Source: Acanthaster planci
Taxonomy: Eukaryota; Echinodermata; Asteroidea; Valvatida; Acanthasteridae
Assembly (NCBI RefSeq): GCF_001949145.1
Contig: NW_019091385.1
Location: forward strand, 239,152-303,151
Direction: 5' to 3'
Length of the DNA: 64,000 bases
The translations under genes were made by a program, and so were the position numbers. The notes under the pieces were generated by a model. That model saw only the letters and a list, made by a program, of their open reading frames with translations, made no database searches and was not told the DNA's origin. Below are positions 13,301-22,300 of the stretch, in pieces; positions within the stretch are counted from its first letter, which is position 1, and the number at the start of each line of letters is the position of its first letter.

Positions 13301-15090
13301 GATAAACTTTGTCACTACATATGCTGTATACAGTTGGGCTGTGACTCTGGGCGTGGCCTTTATTGACATAGGGGTGGAGTCTGTGATGCTTCTCCTCCCG
13401 CAAGGGTGCTCTCTTGCTTTTGAAGACGTCTCCTAACTTTTGACAGACTGAAAAACTTGCAGACCCGGTGCTGGTGGACTGAGTGCAGGTACCAAATTCG
13501 CGGCAGTCGAGGGTTTAGTCGGTTTCAACTCCACTCCAGTCAATTTCCTCTGCACGTTCAATAATAAACAGTTGTAATTTACGCGCAACTGTCACCCTAA
13601 ATTGCAGGCTTGTTAGCGAGGACCACCTTGGGGTTGACAGTCGTTACGTGTGGACAGCGTCCTCTCTCGGTGGTAACCCAATAAGTTGCAGGGCTACACT
13701 CGCTGCGCTCTCTGTTACCGCCAGAAAGAAGAATTTACTTTCATTACACCAGAGACTTGACTTCCATAAATACAGGAGATTTTTATTTTGATCATAAGAC
13801 TATGGAGTTCTTGTCAGTCTTTTCGTTCTCTCACGAAACGATCAAAAGTTGAACGAGAAATTCAGTCCACTTTGAGCAAATTTAGGGAACTAACTTTTTT
13901 CCTATACCCGGCTGATTTGATTACATGATCGTACGAACATCTGCATGCCATTGGCAAGTACCTACGTGACGGCATGACGAAATGCCTGGCTGATGTCAAT
14001 GTCCCAGGTACAGCCGCGTATCAGAGATCTTGTTTCCCGACAAGAATTTTTTTAATCATGGGCCTGTCGACTGGGGATGGCAAAGCCCACAACTTTGCGT
14101 GCTCCTGTAAATCAACTGGAACTGCATGTTATCACGCTCCAATGAAAAGAATCTATGAGTGGGCGAGGCGTCTTCACTGACAGCTGTTCCTGACATCTTA
14201 CAACACTTACATCTACACCCTTTTCATAATTCGAGTACATTTCCGTACAAACTTGCCATCATTTTCCAGGACGTAATACAGATTCGTGGCTTCGTTTTTA
14301 TCTTACAGGTCATGTGATAGGTGACAGTCCTTTGGCACAGATATTGCACTGTGCTACTCTGGTTCGTGACTTCCGGCGGCAGAAGATGCAGGAGAATGGG
14401 GCTCAGAGACGCGCTGTTATGATTGGTCTGTTCAGGTGAGGATGTGCTGTCGTTGGTTACAGACCATCGCCCGTCGATACTATTCAGTACATGCCAGTAA
14501 TCAAAACAGGCGTTTCACAACAGTGCGCCTCCAAGAGTTTGCAATGCGTTGACCAATCACAATGCGCGAAATTTGTCGACCCAGTGTGTGTTCGGAAAGT
14601 GTCGACAGATTTCGCGCGTTGTGATTGGCCAACGCGTTGTAAACTCTTGGAGGTGCACTTGGGGGTGAAATGCCCGTACTCCACGAGGGTTCAGAGAAGT
14701 TACTACACGCAGCCTGAAGACTAACCAATGCACGGACCTAACTGTTTAGGGCTGTGAATGGCACAGTGCTTTGATTTCAGTACATTATTTTTTCACCATA
14801 AAATATTCAAAACAACATTTTTTGAGAGTTTCAAGAGATTTTGAAAAGCAGGCTTTTACAAAATAAAATGAGATGAAAAATGGTTTAGCGAATGAAATTA
14901 GCAAAACAGCAGCCGTTCGTGACTGATTTGTTTATACCTTTTCTGTTCCAGACGAGGAATTTTTATCAATCCGATGGGCACCAAATTTTATCTATCACTG
15001 AAGCACACAATGGAAACTTGTGATCAGTTTCTAGAACACCCAGAAGACACTCTTGTCGAATTTAAAAGAGAGCGATCTCAGATAAGATGA
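7359..15090 (+). CDS. Class III PLP aminotransferase, glutamate-1-semialdehyde aminomutase-like; possibly a pseudogene
   Basis: Exons match the fold-type I class III aminotransferase family, closest to glutamate-1-semialdehyde 2,1-aminomutase. Proposed pieces: 7359-7559 (Arg-rich, mitochondrial-presequence-like N-terminus), 8376-8499 ([18 protein letters not shown]), 9184-9229 ([12 protein letters not shown]), 11589-11655 ([14 protein letters not shown]), about 12015-12143 ([15 protein letters not shown]), about 12899-13074 ([27 protein letters not shown] with the PLP-binding Asp, GGAQEYFG), about 13940-14007 ([19 protein letters not shown]), 14309-14435 (VIGDSPLAQ) and 14952-15090 ([16 protein letters not shown], stop TGA). 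The last three join in phase. Problems: the segment with the Schiff-base lysine (expected in a LGKxIGGG motif) is missing or scrambled at 13074-13150, the exon ending at 14007 has no upstream AG acceptor before an in-frame stop, the 11655-to-12015 junction is out of phase, and an exon after 9229 was not found. Family membership is strong; integrity is doubtful. Such enzymes are mainly bacterial and plastid. Confidence 0.6.
7499..7545. repeat. Palindrome inside the first aminotransferase exon
   Basis: The sequence reads TCCCCGTTA, a short CG-rich centre around CCCGCGGG, then TCTAACGGGGA, forming a near-perfect hairpin. It lies in the coding frame of the presumed presequence and encodes residues around [10 protein letters not shown]. 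Confidence 0.6.
8590..8840 (+). repeat. tRNA-derived SINE
   Basis: A tRNA-like head has an A-box-like GCGGTTAGCGTCTG and a clear Pol III B box GGTTCGAATCC at 8634-8644. It is followed by a body with GGCAAGCCACTTCACCCC and a downstream GGAAACTGGAGATAAACACC. The same body recurs at 56765-57030 and 58735-58925, and a head-containing copy lies on the minus strand at 53741-53893, so this is a dispersed family. It sits in an intron of the aminotransferase gene. Confidence 0.7.
11715..11915 (+). repeat. Dispersed repeat, copy 1
   Basis: Shares TTTCTGGTAATGA, AAGCCTGAAGAAACCTGTAG and TTTTAGAGGTGGGAGGAAAA with 59515-59660 in an INTS2 intron. No coding potential is evident and the family is not recognised. 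Confidence 0.6.
13074..13150 (+). other. Scrambled PLP-lysine region of the aminotransferase
   Basis: Directly after GGAQEYFG the sequence shifts frame and encodes [18 protein letters not shown]. That block normally follows the lysine motif. Immediately after it come bases encoding ADVKPDLF, a block that normally precedes the lysine motif. The order is therefore inverted relative to the family, and no LGKxIGG block lies between. This could be a genomic rearrangement with deletion, or an assembly artefact. Confidence 0.55.
14487..14677. mobile_element. Foldback MITE-like element, copy 1
   Basis: Two arms of about 60 bp are inverted copies: GTGCGCCTCCAAGAGTTTGC and onward, against its complement ending CTCTTGGAGGTGCAC. 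Terminal bases resemble CAATACGGGCGTTTCAC. Arms contain CCAATCA (CCAAT box) and a TTTCGCGC E2F-like octamer. Further copies lie at 15931-16061 and 59299-59476. There is no coding sequence, so it would be non-autonomous. Confidence 0.75.
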
Positions 15091-16350
15091 TGACCAGTTG
15101 GACTTAATACGCACCATTGGTATCACATATGCATGCGAATAAGATATATGACCGGGATTGTGTGAATCAATGGGCTAAGGCTAGACGAAACACATCATTG
15201 GGAAGTGGCCGTAGCCGCTTACCAGTGGCTTCCATAGGTACACGTGTCATTGTACTTGGCTTCAACTCCAAAATCGATCCCCAATTCTAGGCTAAAATGG
15301 TGTAAAAAGTTAACAAAAATACCACGATGTTTGGCTGTGTAACATGTAGTTCAGTGTTCTGCTGGCACTGTAACATCTAATTAATTGACAACTAACATCA
15401 AAATCAGTGGGTTAAAAATCAGGCGAAGCCGCAGACAGGTACAGTTGAGTATTGGAGAGAAAACTAGCCCCGGTTCCAGACTAATAGTCGGGAATGTCCT
15501 TGGAAATTCGCTTGAGAAAACTCGTTAGACATTGGCTTGAACAGCCAACTTGCAACTGATGTATTTGGAGTGAGGAAATAACTGTAAAAGAATTAATACA
15601 ATTATTTCGAATAAGAAATTTAATAATTCAATCGGGCCAAACTTATTTCCACCTTGGTTTGCTCCCAAAAAAGGAAGTGTTGACAAAAAGTGTTGGAAAT
15701 CAACCAGAATAACATCTTACCATTATTATTTAATATTCTGTGTTGTATTTTGTCAAAATTCGTTGTTTGCCATAGATTTTTACAGACCAGAATTTTATAA
15801 AAAATTACATATATATATCTAAAAACAATTTTTGTATTCGTGTTCCTAATTTTGTTAAAAGGGTTATCGTGAGGTGTGAGTTTCTTTTACCGAATCCATA
15901 TGAAGCAAGTTTATTCCGATAATTCTTTTACAATACGGGCGATTCACAAAGTGCGCCTCCAAGAATTTCTTTGGGTCGACAGATTTCGCGCACTGTGATT
16001 GGTCAACGCATTGCAAACTCTTGGAGGCGCGCTATCGCCAAACACCCGTCAGCCCGTATTGAAAATTGAACAATCATTTGGTAATTTTTACAAGCGCTAC
16101 AGAGCGCAAACTCACGTTTGTAAAAAAGAAAAAACTGCTTGGGATTTTTGCATGGCGCTGGCTCCGCTCGGGAGCGCCCCCATTCAGCAAAGCCAGGCTC
16201 CTGTCGGATCCGTTTTACCTGAACACGCCAAGGAAGATCCGAAAAGACGTTTGCAAAGAAATGGTACAGTTCCTCGTGTACCCATTTCACGTTTTACAAC
16301 GGTTTTGCGCAGATGTGGCAGGTGGGAACAGACTACATTTTAAAAGAAAA
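15091..16350. other. Spacer between aminotransferase and SGCB
   Basis: No coding exon is recognised apart from foldback copy 2 at 15931-16061. The stretch 16062-16350 would be the promoter and 5' UTR of the sarcoglycan gene if the first-exon call at 16351 is correct. Confidence 0.4.
15931..16061. mobile_element. Foldback MITE-like element, copy 2, arm-deleted
   Basis: Begins CAATACGGGCGATTCACAA and ends with the complementary GCCCGTATTG. One arm has lost an internal stretch; the other keeps TTTCGCGCACTGTGATTGG and CTCTTGGAGGCGCGC. It ends about 290 bp upstream of the proposed first coding exon of SGCB, so its CCAAT and E2F-like motifs lie in that promoter region. Confidence 0.75.
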
Positions 16351-19300
16351 ATGGCTACATCCGCTTACCAGGTAATTTAGCTGCCAATTTTCAGGTTGAT
16401 TTCTCTCTTAATGCAAATGTTCTCTCGTTTTCAGGGCAATAGTGGCTTTTGTTGCTGTGTCAGTGTTAAAACTGATTATCTTTTGCCGTTAGTTCTCACC
16501 AGCGTGCTCTAAAAAGAGGGTCGAATCCACACACAGGAGACGCGAGGCCTAGGCCTACTTCGTACTCACGGCCACGCTCGCACTACTTAGGCCTACCAAA
16601 TACTAGCCGCGCCCCACTAGTGTGGCACGGATCACTCCCGATTTATCCTTAGCCACACATCCGTCTACGCAATTTTGTGTCGGCGTATTGAACATTCCGG
16701 CGCACCCACTTATCATCGTGGGTGCAATTTCTTTTGCACACGAACATGATTCTTGACCTTTCCGCTTTCTAAAAACCATTTATTAAATGATTTTATTCAT
16801 GTTATTCAGGTATTTTCCAGTCTTTTTGCCTTTATCCATTCAATCTAACGGGCTCGCTCTCTCAGTCGCCATCTTTAAAATAAGGTTGTTGAGCATTACG
16901 TCACTTGACCCCTCATCGTTTTGACGGCCGTTCCATGTCAAGACATGTAATACACGGACTGAGCGATAAGATACTACATGTACCAATGGGCTCTTCCAAA
17001 ACTTTGGCAGCAGTTTAGTTATCTTGACATGGAACAGCCATCGAGACGATGAGGGGGCAAGTGACGTAATGGCAATTTATTCCAATTTATCTCATCCTGG
17101 TGATGCTTTCTTCCCATCATGCCTAGTCCGAGTATTGGACCCTACACTGAACATAACGGCGCTCAGGAATTAGTCATGCCCCAAGAAAGGGTGCTTAGTT
17201 CATGAATAATAATGCACCGCTAAAGAGCGTGCCATGCAGAACTGCGGTTTTCAGCAGTGTGCATGAGCAGTTGTTCATTGGATTTTGAGCACGTGAGGTA
17301 TGCTCAGAATATTTCGGGTAAGCCTGCCAGATTCTACAAGACTGGTTTTCTGGTAGGTCGTCTTTTGTGAATATAGCGCCCTCTACTGGTCATGTTATTT
17401 GGCTGTGCTTGCCAGCACATGCCGCCTGCATGGTGCAATGGCCAAAATAGGAAAACCAGTCTTAGGGCTAGACTACTCGGCAATCAGTCGCCCGACCATT
17501 TCCCAATGTTTAAAAAGCCAATATGTAGAGTCTAAGTTACTTGGACCACATCACATGCTCATTTTGGCAACATCTGATAGTCATTCAGCCTATGTACAGT
17601 CGAACTCGTTAATAACAGGTCCTTTGGACTTGGCCAATTACCTTGTTATGACAGGACCCTTGTATTATCAGGAATGCAAACAGTGAAAATCAAAGGATTG
17701 AGACCTAAAAATTTCCTTGTTAGAAGCAGAATCTTGTATTTAACATTGCTCTAATTAACCAGGTCTTGTATTTAACATTGCTCTAATTAATGAGGTCTTG
17801 AATTTAACATAGCTCTAACTAACGAGGTCATGTATTTAACATTGCTCTAATTAACGAGATCTTGGATTTAACATTGCTCTCATTAACGAGGGCTTTTATT
17901 TAACAAAGCTCTAATTAACAAAGTTCCACTGTACTGTCATTTTGTTGATGTTATATGTCTGACAGTCTAACTTCAAAATGGGTGTTTGTTGTCAACATGA
18001 CCCCAAAAAACAAAGAATTTAAGATTTGACGTGTCACACATCCTGTTCGTTTGATAAATCCCCCTTTGTATTCATCACACTCCCAGAGAGGGACTAGCGG
18101 GCGCCTGTCAATGCTCGAAAAGTCTCTGGAGAGACGACGTGTGAACAAGGAACACAACAGCAACTTCCGAGCTGGTCATGTGCCAGTACACGAAGACCAC
18201 CTGCACAAGACGGGGCTTCGCGGGAGAAAGCGTTACTTTGCCTACTGCTTCCTTCTGTTATTGTACGTCGCTGCTGTTGGCAACTTAGCAGTGAGTAGAG
18301 TCGTAAATGTTTGATGGGGCCGCACGGACATCAAGGAGTTTCACAAAGTTGCAGGTAGCGACCGCGCCGCGCTGGTGCAAACAACTGCAACGAGCTTGCG
18401 CATATGTACTGATCAAAGAAAAGATTGTGTAACTCGATGCTCGGACTGGCTGGTGCGTGCTTATGTCGCCATGGTCACTGTTTTCACTGGCGGGGTACGT
18501 GCCATTTTGCGAGAATCCCAGATGTCCGCGCTGCCCCTTAACTTTATTTTGTGCAAATTTGGAACTTGACCAAATTTTTCATCCTCTTTCAGCGTGATGA
18601 GAGACTTTGAGAGGCTGAGGGCAGTCATGCTGATCCTTTTTCGCATATTTCGCATTCTCATATGTGCACATGCTCAGAACAATGTGCGTGTGCTCAGAAC
18701 TGCTACAAAGGACCGTTATGTTTGCCACCACCAAGAGCCTTAACCATTTCCAGCCGGGGCATTAATCAATGTTGATGATGCTGGGGCGGGATATTTATCA
18801 TTTTTTCTGTTTTCAAAATTCTTAAAAAATTCCTATCTTCATTTACTGAACACTTACAAACACGTGAAGGCATGTCTGGTGTCCACTCTAGCCAGACAGA
18901 CAAAATCTATTGACGCCCGAGTATTTCAGCCAGGCCTGCAGCCTTGTAAAAAGAGCCCAGATTTTGTGGTGTTACATAATATTCTTTTGTTCACGAACCT
19001 GGCTCAGTGTGCGCTACTGACCTCTTTTCAATAGGGGCCAGATTAGCAGGCAGCGGTGCTGTGTGGCTCATCGCTGCGGTGGTGGAGCGCCTTTGTCCCC
19101 GTTGGTAATCAGCTGGCTCTAAATACCCCAAACCATGGTATACCATGGTTTCAAACAAGGCAGGATTATCTCCACTTTTGACAGTGAAAAACTGTTGGTA
19201 ATGCCCAGCAGCCTGGTCTTTTGTTCCAAGTACGGTCTTTTGTTACAAGGCCCTGTTCCCTTTGTCCGAGTTCGGAGACCCCGGCCACACATATAAAGCA

Positions 19301-22300
19301 TACGTGTCCGGATCCAGTGTCCCCGGCAGGAAGTGGTTAAGGTTTCCCACTATCCTTGGAGCCAATTCATTTCAACCATGCATGCTATGTAAATAAGGAA
19401 AAACCTTACATAAGGTCCGTATTTTGGCCTAACACCTATGCATAGTTTAGAAATCATGACCTGGACTGACTTAAAGACAGAGAAAAAACTGAAAACTGTA
19501 CCAACTTGTCTTCTCATTTATTGCTGGTCAAACTTTTTGTTTTCCAAAGACTAAGTGCCCACGAGTTTTCAAATGAATTGATAGTTCTTTGGTACGAGCT
19601 CACCACACAGGCGGCAAATATATGCAAGTTGGACATGGAGCACGCTGAGTACGCGCAGCGATTTTATTCTGGAATGTATAGTCTTTGTATGCACACCAAA
19701 CGCGTGCAAGAACCGGGTTGGAAAACTTGGTGCCACTCTGTCTTTCTTTTACTGGTGAGGGTACACTTCAACTGAGGGTAGATTTCACCTACCAGTATTT
19801 TTCAGCCGTCAGTTCCCGCCCAAAAAAAGGGATTTCTAATCATAGTTTTTCAAAATGTCACATTATCAATTCTATCAGAACATTCACCCTAAAACTCTTA
19901 CGCCTACCTACATGCACCTAGGCTAGAAACCCTGGCAGACAAATCAGTCTGCATCATTTGTGGAAGTGGCCTGCCTGCCCAGTGTAACAAGATCTAACAG
20001 GTCAACTCTCCCCAAGGCCAAACAGCCTGGGAGTCTGTGGTTGCCAGTCACCACAAGATCCAACAGGTCAACTCTCCCCAAGGCCTAACGGCCTGGGAGT
20101 CTGTGGTTGCCAGTCACCGCAAGATCCAACAGTGGCATTGATCAATGGGACTAGCTCCCATTGTCTCCACGTGACCGGTTTGTTTGGCTGCTGTTGATGG
20201 CCCAGTGCATCAAAGGGCATCAGACTTTGCACTGTGCTGCATCTGGCAGTGTTATGGTTAAATTCTTTTGCCTGTTTCCTTTCAATACTCCATCCAGAGA
20301 GAATTGATTTTGTAAAGACAATTGGGGGATGTTTTCTTTGTCCTACTTTCAGATAACGGGCCTGATGATGTGGACCTTGCGCATTGACATGAACGGCTTA
20401 CAGTCATTTCAGTTTCTCAAGGGTGGGGCGGTGCGATTCCTAGACGAGGTGGATATTGACAGCGTCGTCTCCTCACACGGAGAAATTGGCGGCTACGTAG
20501 GGCAGGACCTGGAGATAACGGGTCAAAGTTCAGCAGTAAGCATTGTTTGTGACCAGATTCCTAACTTTAGTCGTCACCCTAACGATCCCCAACCAGTCAA
20601 ACTCTAGCACCAGGGCACCAGGGCTGTTGGAATCTGTTAGGATGAGTTCTGCGCTGGTACAGGAGCTGTTTCATGTAGGACTAAGCATACCTCAAATAAA
20701 CAGAGTCCAGCTGTTCGTGTGCACAGTTTACTATATGGTCTTGAGATTTGCAAGGATGTGGACGGTTGCTAGGTAATCACCCAAGAATGTTAGACTTAAG
20801 GTAATTTTTGTCAGTCATTTTGTGGTAATTGGAATCAGAGCATATTGATGTTCAGTTGTCCATAACTATCTTCTTAATTATAATTATCCTCTTGTTTTGC
20901 TAGGTGCAGGTGGTTGCGTATGAGAAACCTGTTGCTTCAGGTAGGTTGTTGCAAAATGGACTTGAAATGATTAACCCTAACGGCCTAGGCCCTTTTGGCT
21001 AGGATGCGCCCTCAATCCTTCAAAATCCTCCGACTGCCCCCATGAAAAAATTGGATACAGCCTTCGTCCTCCAAAATCCTCCGATATTTTTGAATATGTT
21101 CTGTGGAAGGGTGCCTCAATGCCTCAATCCTTTAAAATCTTCCAGCAACTCCTCTCATTATGTTGCGACATTGTATGTAGCCTTGGTCAAGGCATTCATC
21201 ATTCGTCGCAGCGTGCACCAGCCGCTCGCTGACCTAGGACGTACCCGCGCACGTACAGGTACACGTATATAGCTGCATACATTGCAAAATCAAGGCGAAG
21301 AGCGACCTCACGTGGCTTAAAAAAAATATGCAAATCAGCCAAACCGGGACAAATGCCTTGGTGCAGCCGTCCATGGAAGCTGTTTTGGACAGTGCTCATT
21401 ATTCTTATGACAAGAACCGATGTTTTAAATACGCTTTTGGATCGGTTTATTGCTACATAGTAACTGCATAATTCAGGTGAAAGGTTAACTGAACGCATAC
21501 TTGGCTATACATGTACATGACAAGTCAACAGTATTTATTTTGCCAGCTGATCAGAGTAACCAGAGATCGAGTTCGCCTTTGCTTTGCTGAGTGTGATTGA
21601 TGTTTTTTCAAATGACTAGTGCTATGGGCTTTGTATCTGCTCTGAGGAGCTCCGAGCAGAAAGGTGTAGCCTGACAAATAACAGATTTCCCGTAGCCTGT
21701 TGGCAAAGTCACAAAAACGTTGTGACCCTGCAGAAAGTATTCTAAGGCTTGCCGCTGCTCGGCATAGAAATCACCCAACATTCATTTGTCTGCAGCAGAA
21801 TTCAAGCAAAAAGACAACTCTTCGTGCTGCAGTCGTCTTGAATGGTCCGCCATTTTACATGGTTATCATGCATGCCAGTTCACGTTGATGTATTATGCAT
21901 GTGTCTACTTATTATGCAGTGAGATTGGTCACTGTGCACTCATCGCACGCCTGCATCTATTCATATTCGCACACGAGGTCGTGCGCTAGAAGTCCAAAAG
22001 TACAGAAAAACAGAAGCTTCTGCAGACGGTTGCAGAAAGGGATTCGTCCTGGTTCAGTTGATTTGCATATTTCTTAGGCTGCGTGAGGTCGGTCTTCTCC
22101 TTGATTTTTGCAATTTATGCAAGTATGTACACTACATGTATATACGCAGGTACGTACTACATGTACGTCAGCGAGCGGCTGGTGCGCGCTGCGCTGCGCT
22201 GCGCTGAATGCCTTGACCAAGGCTACATTGTGTATGGTATCCTGGAGCAGTATGGATGATTTCACATATAATTTGATTTGATGCATGGCTGAACATAAAC

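Noticed and set aside
13470-13560. Possible aminotransferase exon reading [11 protein letters not shown]-like sequence
   Set aside because: It only vaguely resembles the family block with AGT-LSGNP; the match is too weak to include as an exon.
17735-17925. CRISPR-like array of regular repeats
   Set aside because: Units are contiguous without unique spacers, in an intron of an animal gene; this is an ordinary tandem repeat.
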